Source: Sphingomonas sp. | GTDB lineage: Bacteria; Pseudomonadota; Alphaproteobacteria; Sphingomonadales; Sphingomonadaceae | Length of the DNA stretch: 38,031 nucleotides | Reading direction: 5' to 3' | Assembly: GCF_019746015.1 (NCBI RefSeq) | Contig: NZ_JAIESM010000018.1 | Coordinates: 1 to 38,031, forward strand | Part shown: in pieces, positions 1-8,519 of the stretch | Position numbering within the stretch: position 1 is the stretch's first letter | How the letters are laid out: the number at the start of each line of letters is the position of its first letter | The notes under the pieces: generated by a model | Told to the model about the DNA's origin: nothing | Database searches by the model: none | Seen by the model: the letters and a program-made list of their open reading frames with translations, nothing else | Program-made: the position numbers and the translations under genes

Positions 1-1605
1 GACGAGGGGCCGGCCGGCCGCGCTGCCGCGCGCGCGCTCACCCAGCGCCAGATCGCCCAGCTGGAGGCGTTCCCGGTCACCACGCTTAGCGCCCGCGACC
101 GGCTCAACTATGATGTCGTGCTCTACACCCGCCGCCGCGCGGCAGAGGCGCAGCAGTTTGATTTCGGCGGCAGCTCGTACAGCCGCTCGCCCTATGTCGT
201 CAGCCAGCTGACCGGCGCCTATCAGTCGACGCCGAGCTTTCTCGACACCAAGCACCCGGTCGAGACAGCGGCCGATGCCGAGGCCTATCTGGCGCGGCTC
301 GCGGCCTATGCCGACCAGCTCGACGCCAACACCGCCGACCTGAAGGAGCAATCGGCCAAGGGCATCCTGCCGCCCGATTTCCTGCTTGATGCAACGATCG
401 ACCAGATGGACAAGCTCGCCGTGCCGGCCGAGCGCGCCACCGTCGTCACCTCGCTGCAGACGCGCGCCGCCGCCAAGGGGCTGGCCGATCGCTATGGCCG
501 CGATGCCGCCGCGCTCTATGCCGCGCGCGTGCTGCCCGCGCTCGACCGCCAGCGCGCGCTGGTCAAGGAGCTGCGGCGCAAGGCAACCGCCGATGCGGGG
601 GTGTGGAAGATTCCGCAGGGCGACGCCTTTTACCGCGTCGCGCTGACCGGCACGACCACCGTCACCATGTCGCCCGAGGAAGTGCACAAGTTCGGGCTCG
701 ACCAGGCCGCCGAGATCAGCGCCCGGCTCGACGCGCTGCTGAAGGCGCAAGGGATGACCAAGGGCAGCGTCGGCGCGCGCATGGCCGCGCTCTACAAGGA
801 CCCGAGCCAGCTCTATCCCGATACCGATGCGGGCAAGCGCCAGGCGATTGCCTATTGCAATGAACGGCTGGCGGCGATCGCGACGCGGCTGGGGCGCGCG
901 TTCAAGCGGGCGCCGGCCTATAATTTCGAGGTGCGCCGGGTCCCGGTGGAAAATGAGGCGGGCGCTGCGTCGGCCTTTGCCCAGCCGCCCTCGCTGGACG
1001 GCAAGCGGCCAGGACTCGTCTATTTCAACCTGCGCGACGCGGCCGAGTGGCCCAAATTCTGCCTGGCGACGACGGTCTATCACGAAGGGCTGCCGGGCCA
1101 TCAGTTCGAGGGCGGGCTGGCGCTGTCGAACGGCGACCTGCCGCTCATCCGCAAGACCGGCGGTTTCTCCGGCTATGGCGAGGGTTGGGCGCTCTATGCC
1201 GAACAGCTGGCGGATGAGCTGGGCATGTATGATGACGATCCGCTGGGCCGGCTGGGCTATCTGAAATTCCAGCTGTTCCGCGCCAATCGCTGCGTCGTCG
1301 ATACCGGCATCCACCATTATCGCTGGACGCGTGACCGGGCGATTGCCCGCTTCGTCGATGGCGAGGGCGAAGCGCCCGGCTTCGCCCGGCGCGAGGTGGA
1401 CCGTTACTGCGCCATTCCCGGCCAGGCGTGCAGCTACAAGATCGGGCATTCGGTGTTCGTGCAGCTGCGCGAGGAGGCCAAGGCGCGGCTGGGCGGCAAA
1501 TTCGCGCTTGCCGATTTCCACGAGGCGGTGCTGGGCACAGGCCGCGTGCCGCTCGACATTCTGCGCCAGGTCGGCCGCGCCTGGATCGCGCAGGCCGCGG
1601 GTTAG
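1..1605 (+). CDS. DUF885 family protein, 5' end outside window
   Basis: The frame is open from base 1, so the gene starts upstream; 534 C-terminal residues are present before the TAG. The protein belongs to the DUF885 family, a group of exported, probably zinc-dependent peptidases with few characterised members. The visible signature is YHEGLPGHQ, a HExxxxH-type putative metal site, followed by GYGEGWALYAEQLADELG and, near the C-terminus, CSYKIGH. An internal ATG at 118 is in frame but lies within conserved sequence and is not the start. It faces purK across a short hairpin. A second DUF885 gene lies at 18994-20796 and shares long similar stretches, for example LKAQGxTKGSVGAR. The substrate cannot be told from sequence. 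Confidence 0.9.
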   Translation, partial: DEGPAGRAAARALTQRQIAQLEAFPVTTLSARDRLNYDVVLYTRRRAAEAQQFDFGGSSYSRSPYVVSQLTGAYQSTPSFLDTKHPVETAADAEAYLARLAAYADQLDANTADLKEQSAKGILPPDFLLDATIDQMDKLAVPAERATVVTSLQTRAAAKGLADRYGRDAAALYAARVLPALDRQRALVKELRRKATADAGVWKIPQGDAFYRVALTGTTTVTMSPEEVHKFGLDQAAEISARLDALLKAQGMTKGSVGARMAALYKDPSQLYPDTDAGKRQAIAYCNERLAAIATRLGRAFKRAPAYNFEVRRVPVENEAGAASAFAQPPSLDGKRPGLVYFNLRDAAEWPKFCLATTVYHEGLPGHQFEGGLALSNGDLPLIRKTGGFSGYGEGWALYAEQLADELGMYDDDPLGRLGYLKFQLFRANRCVVDTGIHHYRWTRDRAIARFVDGEGEAPGFARREVDRYCAIPGQACSYKIGHSVFVQLREEAKARLGGKFALADFHEAVLGTGRVPLDILRQVGRAWIAQAAG

Positions 1606-1642
1606 GGTCGTTTTTGTGCGGTTCCGGCCCGCTCCCGCAACC

Positions 1643-1662
1643 GTTTCAGCTAAAGCTGAAAC
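1643..1662. terminator. Short perfect hairpin between convergent genes
   Basis: GTTTCAGC and GCTGAAAC form a perfect 8-bp stem with a TAAA loop. It lies between the convergent DUF885 and purK genes and could end transcription from both sides. There is no strong T-run on either strand, so it may equally be a remnant of an intergenic repeat. The sequence just before it (about 1620-1638) resembles the GC-rich repeat found at 13221 and 33001. Confidence 0.4.
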
Positions 1663-1668
1663 CCCAAC

Positions 1669-2730
1669 CTACCGGTCCAGCCGGGTGACATGGCCCATCT
1701 TGCGGCCGGGGCGCAGGCCCTTGCCATAGAGGTGCAGGTGCGTGTCCGGCACCGACAGCAGCGGCAGCCACTCCAGCGCCTGATCGCCGATCAGATTGTC
1801 CATCACGATGCGCCGCGCGGTGATGCCGGTGTCGCCCAGCGGCAGGCCGCAGATCGCGCGGATGTGGTTTTCGAACTGGCTGGTCACCGCGCCTTCGATC
1901 GTCCAGTGCCCCGAATTGTGGACGCGCGGCGCCATCTCGTTGAACACCGGCCCATCGGCGCCGACGAAGAATTCGCAGGCCAGCACGCCGACATAGTCCA
2001 GCGCCTCGGCGATGCGGCCGGCAAGCGCTGCCGCCTCGGTCCATTGCAGCGCAACCTCGGCCGGGGCCGGCACGGTGGAGCGCGCCAGAATGCCGTTCGC
2101 ATGCTCATTGTGCGGCGGCGGATAGCTCACCATGGCGCCGTCAGCCCCGCGCGTGAGCAGGATCGAGAATTCATGGGCGAAGTCGACCAGGCCTTCCAGA
2201 ATCGCGGGGCGCGCGCCGATTGCGGCCCAGGCGGCGTCCGCCTCATCCGGCCCGGCCATCCGCGCCTGGCCCTTCCCGTCATAGCCCAGCTGGCGCGTCT
2301 TCAGGATCGCCGGCCCGCCAATGGCCGCCGCTGCCGCGCGCAGATCGTCGGCTGAATCGACCCGGTGCCAGGGCGCGGTGCGGCCGCCCAGCGCGCCGAC
2401 AAAGCTTTTCTCTGCCGCGCGGTCCTGCGCGATGCCCAGCGCCCGGGGGCAGGGGTGCACCGGCACCTTGCCGGCCAGATACTCGATCGGGTCGAGCGCG
2501 ATATTCTCGAACTCATAGGTGACCACGTCACAGGCGGCGGCGAAATCGTCGAGCACGATATGGCTGTGATAATCGGCGCGGATGAAGGCGGAAGCCGTCT
2601 GCGCCGCCACGCTTTCCTCGTCCGGCGCCAGCACCTGCACGCGATAGCCCAGCTGCGCCGCCGCGATCCCCAGCATGCGCCCCAGCTGCCCCCCGCCCAG
2701 AATGCCGATGGTCGCGCCGGGGGCCAGCAT
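1669..2730 (-). CDS. purK: 5-(carboxyamino)imidazole ribonucleotide synthase PurK
   Basis: PurK uses ATP and bicarbonate to convert AIR to N5-CAIR in cytosolic de novo purine synthesis. The 353-residue length fits the family. The N-terminus has the nucleotide-binding GILGGGQLGRML motif, followed by the ATP-grasp core (ILKTRQLGYDGKGQ) and the conserved EFSILLTRGADG and VFNEMAPRVHNSGHWT segments. The ATG at 2730 overlaps the purE stop by one base (TGATG), so the two genes are translationally coupled and their products act in consecutive steps. The gene ends 7 bases beyond a hairpin shared with the convergent DUF885 gene. Confidence 0.97.
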   Translation of the reverse strand: MLAPGATIGILGGGQLGRMLGIAAAQLGYRVQVLAPDEESVAAQTASAFIRADYHSHIVLDDFAAACDVVTYEFENIALDPIEYLAGKVPVHPCPRALGIAQDRAAEKSFVGALGGRTAPWHRVDSADDLRAAAAAIGGPAILKTRQLGYDGKGQARMAGPDEADAAWAAIGARPAILEGLVDFAHEFSILLTRGADGAMVSYPPPHNEHANGILARSTVPAPAEVALQWTEAAALAGRIAEALDYVGVLACEFFVGADGPVFNEMAPRVHNSGHWTIEGAVTSQFENHIRAICGLPLGDTGITARRIVMDNLIGDQALEWLPLLSVPDTHLHLYGKGLRPGRKMGHVTRLDR

Positions 2731-3209
2731 CAGGCGGGATCTTCCGCCACGCTGTCGGTCTGGGCCGCGCGCCAGGCCTGAAGCCGGTCGGAAAGGGCGG
2801 GGTCGCCCAGCGCCAGGATCGCGGCCGCCAGCAGCGCGGCGTTCTTGGCGCCGGGCTTGCCGATGGCCAGCGTGCCAACGGGAATGCCGCCGGGCATCTG
2901 AACGATCGAGAGCAGGCTGTCCATGCCGTCCAATGCCTTGGACTGAACCGGCACGCCCAGCACCGGCAGATGCGTCATCGCGGCCGCCATGCCGGGCAGG
3001 TGCGCGGCGCCGCCGGCACCGGCGATGATCACCTTCAGCCCGCGCCCGGCGGCGCCGCGCGCATAGTCATAGAGCCGGTCGGGCGTGCGATGGGCGGAGA
3101 CGACCTTTGCCTCATGCGGCACGCCCAGCGTGTCGAGCAGTTCGGCGGCATGGCGCATCGTCTCCCAATCGGAAGTGCTGCCCATGATGATGCCGACCAG
3201 CGGTGCCAT
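2730..3209 (-). CDS. purE: N5-CAIR mutase PurE
   Basis: PurE rearranges N5-CAIR, the PurK product, to CAIR in purine biosynthesis. The 159-residue length is normal for the class I bacterial enzyme. Visible motifs are [13 protein letters not shown] at the N-terminus, SAHRTPDRL, and the glycine-rich [13 protein letters not shown] loop around the carboxylate site. No Shine-Dalgarno is visible before the ATG at 3209. Instead a promoter-like sequence ends 7 bases upstream, so the mRNA may be leaderless. gpmA lies 47 bases upstream on the same strand, so readthrough from it is also possible. Confidence 0.97.
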   Translation of the reverse strand: MAPLVGIIMGSTSDWETMRHAAELLDTLGVPHEAKVVSAHRTPDRLYDYARGAAGRGLKVIIAGAGGAAHLPGMAAAMTHLPVLGVPVQSKALDGMDSLLSIVQMPGGIPVGTLAIGKPGAKNAALLAAAILALGDPALSDRLQAWRAAQTDSVAEDPA

Positions 3210-3216
3210 CGCGCGG

Positions 3217-3244
3217 GGTTAGCGGCTCGGGCCGGCAAGGGCAA
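3217..3244 (-). promoter_or_regulatory. Predicted purE promoter, leaderless type
   Basis: On the minus strand, TTGCCC (3244-3239), a 16-base spacer and CTAACC (3222-3217) resemble a sigma-70 promoter. The -10 box ends 7 bases before the purE ATG, placing the expected transcription start at or next to the start codon. No ribosome-binding site lies between. Confidence 0.4.
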
Positions 3245-3256
3245 CCGGGCGGTCGA

Positions 3257-3943
3257 TCAACGCTCGCTCAGATAATAGCGCTCGGTGGCGCGCAGCTGGT
3301 CGTCGAGCTGATAGACGATCGGCTGGCCGGTCGGGATTTCGAGGCCGGTGATGTCGGCATCCGAAATGCCCGACAGATGCTTTTCGAGCGCGCGCAGCGA
3401 ATTGCCGTGCGCGGCGATCAGCACGCGCTGCCCCGCCAGCAGCGCCGGGGCGATGCGCGCCTGCCAATAGGGCAGCACGCGGGCGATGGTGTCCTTCAGG
3501 CTCTCCGTCGCCGGTACCGCGATGCCGGCATAGCGCCGGTCGCTCGCGGGATCATAGGGCGAGTCCGCCGCGATCGGCGGCGGCGGCACGTCGAAGCTGC
3601 GCCGCCAGATCTTCACCTGCTCATCGCCGTGCCTTGCGGCGGTCTCCGCCTTGTCGAGCCCGGTTAGCCCGCCATAATGGCGCTCGTTCAGCCGCCAGTC
3701 CTTTTCGACCGGCAGCCACAGCCGCCCCATTTCCTCCAGCGCCAGGTTGAGCGTCTTGATCGCCCGCGTCTGGAGCGAGGTGAAGCACTGATCGAAGTCC
3801 AGCCCCCTGGCCGCCATCAGCGCGCCGGCGGCGCGCGCCTCGGCGACGCCCTGCTCAGTCAAATTCACGTCCCACCAGCCGGTGAAGCGGTTTTCCAGGT
3901 TCCAGGCGGACTGGCCATGGCGGATGAGCACAAGCGTGGGCAT
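3257..3943 (-). CDS. gpmA: 2,3-bisphosphoglycerate-dependent phosphoglycerate mutase
   Basis: GpmA interconverts 3- and 2-phosphoglycerate in glycolysis and gluconeogenesis through a phosphohistidine. The N-terminal [12 protein letters not shown] carries the catalytic His (residue 9). [15 protein letters not shown] holds the conserved acid and arginine, and [11 protein letters not shown] contains the second active-site His. The 228-residue length fits the cofactor-dependent type. An AGAAG Shine-Dalgarno precedes the ATG at 3943. It sits in a minus-strand run, 34 bases after the M14 peptidase and 47 bases before purE. Confidence 0.96.
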   Translation of the reverse strand: MPTLVLIRHGQSAWNLENRFTGWWDVNLTEQGVAEARAAGALMAARGLDFDQCFTSLQTRAIKTLNLALEEMGRLWLPVEKDWRLNERHYGGLTGLDKAETAARHGDEQVKIWRRSFDVPPPPIAADSPYDPASDRRYAGIAVPATESLKDTIARVLPYWQARIAPALLAGQRVLIAAHGNSLRALEKHLSGISDADITGLEIPTGQPIVYQLDDQLRATERYYLSER

Positions 3944-3977
3944 GTCTTCTCAGGTCTTTCAGGCTTGGGTGGAGCGG

Positions 3978-5096
3978 TCAGAGCGTGTCGATCTGCTCGG
4001 CGAGCGTTTCCAGGCAGGCATGCGCCAGCTGGCGGCAGCGCGCCGGGTGCCAGCCATGGCCATGGTCGGGATTGGGATCATGGTCCTTGAACGGCATTTC
4101 CAGCGTCATCGAAATCGCGCCATAGCGTTCGGCGAGCTGGTTGGTCGACATGGCCAGATTGGCCTTGCCGGGTGCTGACGGGGCATAGCCGAGCCGGGTC
4201 TGGAAATCGGGCGTGCGCGCGGCAAGCGCATCGCGGTAACGATAGAATTTGGCGCCCTGTTCGTCGGTCCAGCCGGGGATGCCTTCGAACCCGGCGATGA
4301 AATTGGCCGGGATCGCCTCGTCGCCATGCGCATCGATGGCAAAGGCGACGCCGGTTTCGTCCATCGCATTGCGCACGCACAGCACTTCGGGGCTGCGCTC
4401 GGCAGTGGGATTTGCCCATTCGCGGTTCAGGTTCACGCCGGCGGCATTGGTGCGCAGATGGCCCCGCGCGCTGCCATCGGGGTTCATGTTGGGCACCAGG
4501 TGGCAGGTCGCCTTGGACAGCAGCGCGGCGGTGACCGGATCGTCGGCATCGGCCAGGCGCTCGAGCGCCCCTTCCATCCAATATTCGGCCATCGTCTCGC
4601 CGGGGTGCTGGCGGGCATAGAGCCACACCGGCTTCGCGCCGTGCCCCACGGTCAGGGCGTCGATCGGCCGGCCATCCAGCGTCCGGCCCAGCTCGCGATG
4701 GGTAAAGCCGGGGGTGGCCGCATAGCGCGCGATCAGCGCCTCGTGCCGCTCGCTCGAATAAGGCGCGAAATAGGCGAACCACAGCAGTGGATGCTCCGCT
4801 GCATGCACGATTTCGAGCACGCCATCGGCATAGCTGGCTTCGGTGAGCCGCCAGTCGGTGCGGTCATGGCTCACCCGCGCGCGGTACCCCGGCCAGCCCA
4901 GCGGATAGGCAGCACCGGCGGCGTTCAGAATCCTGAAGCGCAACCGGCGCCCTTGTGCGCCGCTCACCCGGAAATGGAACCATTGGTAGAAGTCGGACAG
5001 ATGGTCGGGCACGATCTCCAGATCGGCGCCGTCCTCGTCGATGCGCACGACGCGGATATTGCCGCTGTCGAACGCGCTCGTGATGCTGATCGTCAT
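3978..5096 (-). CDS. M14 family zinc carboxypeptidase
   Basis: The 372-residue protein has an N-terminal beta-rich domain (about 1-110) followed by an M14 carboxypeptidase-type domain. The zinc ligands appear as HPGE (His164, Glu167) and IDAHGDE (His257); LNREW and the late TLEMPF (Glu333) fit the substrate-binding and catalytic positions. This architecture matches the cytosolic carboxypeptidase-like M14 subfamily, whose bacterial substrates are mostly unknown. I chose the ATG at 5096 because it overlaps the upstream lipoprotein stop as ATGA. No signal peptide is visible, so the enzyme is probably cytoplasmic. Confidence 0.9.
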   Translation of the reverse strand: MTISITSAFDSGNIRVVRIDEDGADLEIVPDHLSDFYQWFHFRVSGAQGRRLRFRILNAAGAAYPLGWPGYRARVSHDRTDWRLTEASYADGVLEIVHAAEHPLLWFAYFAPYSSERHEALIARYAATPGFTHRELGRTLDGRPIDALTVGHGAKPVWLYARQHPGETMAEYWMEGALERLADADDPVTAALLSKATCHLVPNMNPDGSARGHLRTNAAGVNLNREWANPTAERSPEVLCVRNAMDETGVAFAIDAHGDEAIPANFIAGFEGIPGWTDEQGAKFYRYRDALAARTPDFQTRLGYAPSAPGKANLAMSTNQLAERYGAISMTLEMPFKDHDPNPDHGHGWHPARCRQLAHACLETLAEQIDTL

Positions 5097-5674
5097 GGCA
5101 CGCTGATAGTCTGCCCCGATTGCCCCGGAAACCCCTGGAACAGCGCATTGGCCAGTTTCTGGGCAACATCGGCGGGATTGGCCGCCTTGGAGCCGATTTC
5201 GGCCTGGCTCTGGGCGCGGCCTTCCCACACCACTTCGCCGGTCGGGCGTTTCAGCTGGACGAACAGCTCGGTGACATAGGCTTCGCGCTCGCGCGCACGG
5301 CCGACCGGAAAGGCGACGCTGCCGCCGCCGCCAAAGCCGCGCCCGAAGCTGCCGCCGCCAATGCCGACGCTGACCGGCGCCTGCGCCACCCCCAGTGAGC
5401 GCACGGTGCGGTTGATCTTGAAATTGGCGAGCAGCCCCGGCGTGCCGCCGGGTGCCACAGTGGCAAAGCCCTGTGTCGCCAGCGCCTGTTCGATCGCGCG
5501 TGCGTAAAACTGGGTTTCGAGGCCGGCGCTATCGCTGCCCGCGCCCGGCATGGGCAGCGCGGCAACGCCCACCCGCTCGATCGGGGTGTTGAGGTGAAAG
5601 CGCGTCACCCGCACCGGCGCGTTTGTCGCGCAGCCGGCCAGCACCACCATGCCCAACAGAACCAAAGCTCGCAT
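5093..5674 (-). CDS. DUF4136 domain lipoprotein
   Basis: The 193-residue product starts with a lipoprotein signal peptide (MRALVLLGMVVLAGC), with the lipobox Cys at 15. The rest resembles DUF4136, with the typical alternating strands, a Gly-rich stretch (GGGSFGRGFGGGGS) and ELFVQLKRPTGEVVWEGRA near the C-terminus. A GGGAG Shine-Dalgarno precedes the ATG at 5674; a longer reading from 5764 would bury the signal peptide. The stop overlaps the M14 peptidase start by four bases. It is probably anchored in the cell envelope. The family has no firm function. Confidence 0.85.
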   Translation of the reverse strand: MRALVLLGMVVLAGCATNAPVRVTRFHLNTPIERVGVAALPMPGAGSDSAGLETQFYARAIEQALATQGFATVAPGGTPGLLANFKINRTVRSLGVAQAPVSVGIGGGSFGRGFGGGGSVAFPVGRAREREAYVTELFVQLKRPTGEVVWEGRAQSQAEIGSKAANPADVAQKLANALFQGFPGQSGQTISVP

Positions 5675-5747
5675 CGTCACACTCCCACCATGCCATGGCC
5701 CCGCAAGCGCTGTGATAGCAGTTTTGCGGCCCAAGGCGACGCGCTTT

Positions 5748-5776
5748 TGCTTGACTTTGTGCACCCGGCTGATACC
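5748..5776 (+). promoter_or_regulatory. rpmJ: Possible rpmJ promoter
   Basis: TTGCTT (5748-5753), a 17-base spacer and GATACC (5771-5776) form a weak sigma-70-like pattern in the divergent region upstream of rpmJ. The overlapping TTGACT at 5751 is a better -35 but would leave a spacer of only about 14 bases. Confidence 0.3.
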
Positions 5777-5823
5777 AGCGCCGCCTTTCCAGATTTAAGC
5801 CCAGCATTGGAAGCGAATCGATC

Positions 5824-5949
5824 ATGAAGATCCGCAATAGCCTCAAGTCGCTCAAGGACCGGCACCGGGACAACCGCGTCATCCGTCGTCGCGGCCGTAC
5901 CTATGTGATCAACAAGACCAACCGCCGGTTCAAGGCCCGCCAGGGCTGA
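5824..5949 (+). CDS. rpmJ: 50S ribosomal protein L36, zinc-free type
   Basis: The 41-residue protein begins [18 protein letters not shown] and continues [20 protein letters not shown], a clear L36. It lacks the four-residue Cys/His zinc ribbon of the classical form. This is the C-minus type, usual in many alphaproteobacteria and related to E. coli YkgO. The encoded protein binds 23S rRNA in the large subunit. The HAD hydrolase start lies 4 bases after its stop, so the two are probably cotranscribed. Confidence 0.96.
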   Translation: MKIRNSLKSLKDRHRDNRVIRRRGRTYVINKTNRRFKARQG

Positions 5950-5953
5950 ACGC

Positions 5954-6589
5954 GTGGCCGGTGGTCCGGTCGCCGTCATCTTCGATGTCGGCAACGTCCT
6001 GTATGACTGGAACCCGCGGTTCCTGTATGAGCGCCTGATCGATGATGATCGGGCGCTCGACGCATTTCTGCGCGATGTGTGCACCAAGGAATGGCATTTC
6101 CAGCATGATGCGGGGCGCGACTTTGCCGAAACCTCGGCCGAGCTTGCTGCGCGCTTTCCCGAGCATGCCGCGCTGATCGCGGCGTGGGGTCCGCGCTTCA
6201 ACGACCAGCTGGGATCGACGCTGCCAGGGATGGAAGCGTTGGTCGTCGAGCTTGACGAGGCCGGCGTGCCGCTGTTTGCGATCACCAATTTCAGCCATGA
6301 ATTCTGGCCGCCGTTCCGCGCTCGCGAGGCAGCGCTGTTCGACCGGTTCCGCGACATCGTCGTCTCCGGCGACGAGCGGCTGGTGAAGCCAGACCCGGCC
6401 ATCTACACGCTCGCGCTGAACCGCTTTGGCTTTGCCGCCGGCGATGCGATCTTCATCGACGACCGAGCCGACAATGTCGCCGCTGCCGAGGCGCTGGGCA
6501 TCATCGGCCATCTGTTCACCGACAGTGCCACGCTGCGCGCCGATCTGGCGCGGCTGGGGCTGCTCAGCCGGGTCGATCAGCCGGCATAG
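5954..6589 (+). CDS. HAD-superfamily hydrolase, YihX-like
   Basis: This 211-residue HAD subfamily IA hydrolase probably dephosphorylates a small phosphorylated metabolite in the cytosol. Motif I is VIFDVGNVLYDW, the DxGNV form seen in YihX-type phosphatases, in which the usual second Asp is absent. Motif II is FAITNFS, motif III includes the Lys of LVKPDPAIY, and motif IV is FIDDRADNV. The GTG start at 5954 is 4 bases after rpmJ. The 3' end overlaps the convergent pyk gene by 13 bases. The substrate is unknown. Confidence 0.88.
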   Translation: MAGGPVAVIFDVGNVLYDWNPRFLYERLIDDDRALDAFLRDVCTKEWHFQHDAGRDFAETSAELAARFPEHAALIAAWGPRFNDQLGSTLPGMEALVVELDEAGVPLFAITNFSHEFWPPFRAREAALFDRFRDIVVSGDERLVKPDPAIYTLALNRFGFAAGDAIFIDDRADNVAAAEALGIIGHLFTDSATLRADLARLGLLSRVDQPA

Positions 6590-8034
6590 TTTTTCAGCTC
6601 GTCACCGATGATGCGCACGACGTGCAGCACATTGGTCGAGCCCGGCGTGCGGAACGGCACCCCCGCCATCACGATCACCCGGTCGCCGGCCTTGGCAATG
6701 CCATGGCGCAGCGCCATGCGCTTGGCCTTGGCGACCATTTCCTCGAACGATTCGACGTCGCGCGTATGGACGGCATGCGCGCCCCACAGCAGGCCCAGCC
6801 GGCGCGCGGTATCCATGTTCGGGGTGAGCACGAGCAGCGGCACCGAGGGGCGCTCTCGCGCGATCCGCCGCGCCGTGGAACCCGATGTGGTGAAGCAGAT
6901 GATCGCGCTGGCCGACACCGTCTTGGCGATCGACTTGGCGGCCTCTGCCAGCGCGTCGGCGGTGGTCGGGTCGGGCCGGGTGATAGTGAAGTGCACGCGC
7001 TCGGCGTGCATCGGGTCGGCCTCAACGGCTTCGGCGATCGCGTTCATCATGGCCACCGATTCGGCCGGCCAGGCACCGGCGGCGCTTTCCGCCGACAGCA
7101 TGATCGCATCGGCGCCATCATAAACCGCGGTCGCCACGTCGGACACTTCGGCGCGGGTGGGGGTGGGCGCGGTGATCATCGATTCGAGCATCTGGGTTGC
7201 CACCACCACCGGCCGCCCCTGGCGCCGGGCGACTTCGACGATGCGCTTCTGCAGGGGCGGCACCGATTGCGGCGGCAGCTCGACGCCCAGATCGCCGCGC
7301 GCCACCATCACCGCGTCGCACTGCTCGACAATTTCTTCCAGCCGGTCGAGCGCGGCGGGTTTCTCGATCTTGGCGAGGAGGGCGGCGCGGCCCTGGATCA
7401 GCCGGCGCGCCTCGGCCAGGTCGTCGGGCCGCTGCACGAAGCTCAGTGCGATCCAGTCGACCTTCTGGTCGAGCGCGAAGGCCAGGTCGCTGCGGTCCTT
7501 CGCGGTCAGCGCGGTCATCGGCAGGATGACGTCGGGCACGTTCAGCCCCTTGTTGTTCGACAGCTTGCCGCCGACATCGACCACCGTCTCGATCCGCCCC
7601 GCGTCATGGTCCACCACGCGCAGCACCAGCTTGCCATCGTCGAGCAGCAGCCGGGCGCCGATGCGGACCCCGTCGAAAATCTCGCGGTGGGGCAGCTCGA
7701 CGCGGGTCGCATCGCCCGGCGTCGAGTCGCGGTCGAGGACGAAGCGCGCACCGACCACCAGCTCCGTGCTCCCCTCGGCAAAGCGGCCGACCCGCAGCTT
7801 GGGGCCCTGCAGGTCAGCCAGGATGGTCATCGGCCGGCCGGTCTTGCGTTCCAGCCCCCGGATCGCCTCGATCAGCGGAATCTTGCTCGCCTGGTCGCCA
7901 TGGCTCATGTTGATGCGGAAGGCATCGGCGCCGGCGCGGGCGAGCTTTTCGATCATCGCCGGGCTGCTGCTGGCCGGGCCGAGCGTGGCCAGCACGCGCA
8001 CCTTGCGCAGACGGGGGGCGATTGCTTTCGTCAT
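6577..8034 (-). CDS. pyk: Pyruvate kinase
   Basis: Pyruvate kinase transfers phosphate from PEP to ADP, the last step of glycolysis. From the ATG at 8034, chosen for its AAGGAGC Shine-Dalgarno, the protein has 485 residues. It shows the N-terminal barrel signature LATLGPASSSP and FRINMSHG, the substrate-binding LLAKIEKPAAL region, the metal-binding VMVARGDLGVELP, and VATQMLESM. The C-terminal domain carries the usual FTTSGSTARRIA segment. DUF1244 starts divergently 62 bases upstream, an arrangement common near pyk in alphaproteobacteria. The last 13 bases overlap the convergent HAD gene. Confidence 0.97.
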   Translation of the reverse strand: MTKAIAPRLRKVRVLATLGPASSSPAMIEKLARAGADAFRINMSHGDQASKIPLIEAIRGLERKTGRPMTILADLQGPKLRVGRFAEGSTELVVGARFVLDRDSTPGDATRVELPHREIFDGVRIGARLLLDDGKLVLRVVDHDAGRIETVVDVGGKLSNNKGLNVPDVILPMTALTAKDRSDLAFALDQKVDWIALSFVQRPDDLAEARRLIQGRAALLAKIEKPAALDRLEEIVEQCDAVMVARGDLGVELPPQSVPPLQKRIVEVARRQGRPVVVATQMLESMITAPTPTRAEVSDVATAVYDGADAIMLSAESAAGAWPAESVAMMNAIAEAVEADPMHAERVHFTITRPDPTTADALAEAAKSIAKTVSASAIICFTTSGSTARRIARERPSVPLLVLTPNMDTARRLGLLWGAHAVHTRDVESFEEMVAKAKRMALRHGIAKAGDRVIVMAGVPFRTPGSTNVLHVVRIIGDELKNYAG

Positions 8035-8056
8035 CCTGGCTCCTTGGTTCGGGCCA

Positions 8057-8084
8057 CGTCTAATGCCTATCTCGCCCCACTCAA
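8057..8084 (-). promoter_or_regulatory. pyk: Predicted pyk promoter
   Basis: Minus-strand TTGAGT (8084-8079), a 16-base spacer and TAGACG (8062-8057) lie in the 62-base gap between the divergent pyk and DUF1244 genes. The -35 box overlaps the AAGGAG ribosome-binding site of DUF1244 on the other strand. Confidence 0.35.
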
Positions 8085-8096
8085 GGAGATTGCTTC

Positions 8097-8390
8097 GTGG
8101 ACTATGACGTAGATACTGTTGGCGATGCCGCTGCGGCCGCCGCATTCCGCCGGCTGGTGCGCCATCTTCAGCACCGCACCGATGCGCAGAATGTCGATCT
8201 GATGGGGCTGGCGGGGTTCTGCCGCAACTGCCTGGGCGACTGGCTGGCCGAGGCAGCGGGCCTCAGCCGCGAGGAAGGGCGCGGCCTGGTCTATGGCCAG
8301 GATTATGCCAGCTGGAAGGCCGCGCATCAGCGCGAAGCCACCCCGGAACAGCTTGCCCGCATGGCCGAAAGCGTTGCGCGGAACCCTTGA
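8097..8390 (+). CDS. DUF1244 family protein
   Basis: The 97-residue protein matches DUF1244, a small alpha-helical family widespread in proteobacteria. The conserved core reads FRRLVRHLQHRTDAQNVD, then MGLAGFCRNCLGDWL and VYGQDYASWKA, with two nearby cysteines in FCRNCL. AAGGAGAT lies 7 bases before the GTG at 8097 and supports that start. It is divergent from pyk. No biochemical role is established for the family. Confidence 0.9.
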   Translation: MDYDVDTVGDAAAAAAFRRLVRHLQHRTDAQNVDLMGLAGFCRNCLGDWLAEAAGLSREEGRGLVYGQDYASWKAAHQREATPEQLARMAESVARNP

Positions 8391-8424
8391 CTGCCAAGGT
8401 GACCCTGTACGGTGCCCCCCTAAG

Positions 8425-8452
8425 TTGACCCCTTGTGGCGCTTGGCTAGAGT
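8425..8452 (+). promoter_or_regulatory. Predicted amidohydrolase promoter
   Basis: TTGACC (8425-8430), a 16-base spacer and TAGAGT (8447-8452) form a good sigma-70-like promoter in the 129-base gap upstream of the amidohydrolase. It predicts a leader of about 60 bases that includes the small inverted repeat GCCGG/CCGGC near 8470-8495. Confidence 0.45.
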
Positions 8453-8519
8453 CCTGTGGAGCTAGCTGAACCGGCACCAGCTTCAAGCCGGCACTGATAG
8501 ATTTGGGGGGGACTGCACC

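Noticed and set aside
5824..5949. Missing zinc ribbon in L36 as a sign of a damaged gene
   Set aside because: The Cys-free form is a normal variant in many alphaproteobacteria and the rest of the protein is intact.
6622..8112. Plus-strand frames opposite pyk
   Set aside because: Shadow frames of pyruvate kinase with no motif of their own.
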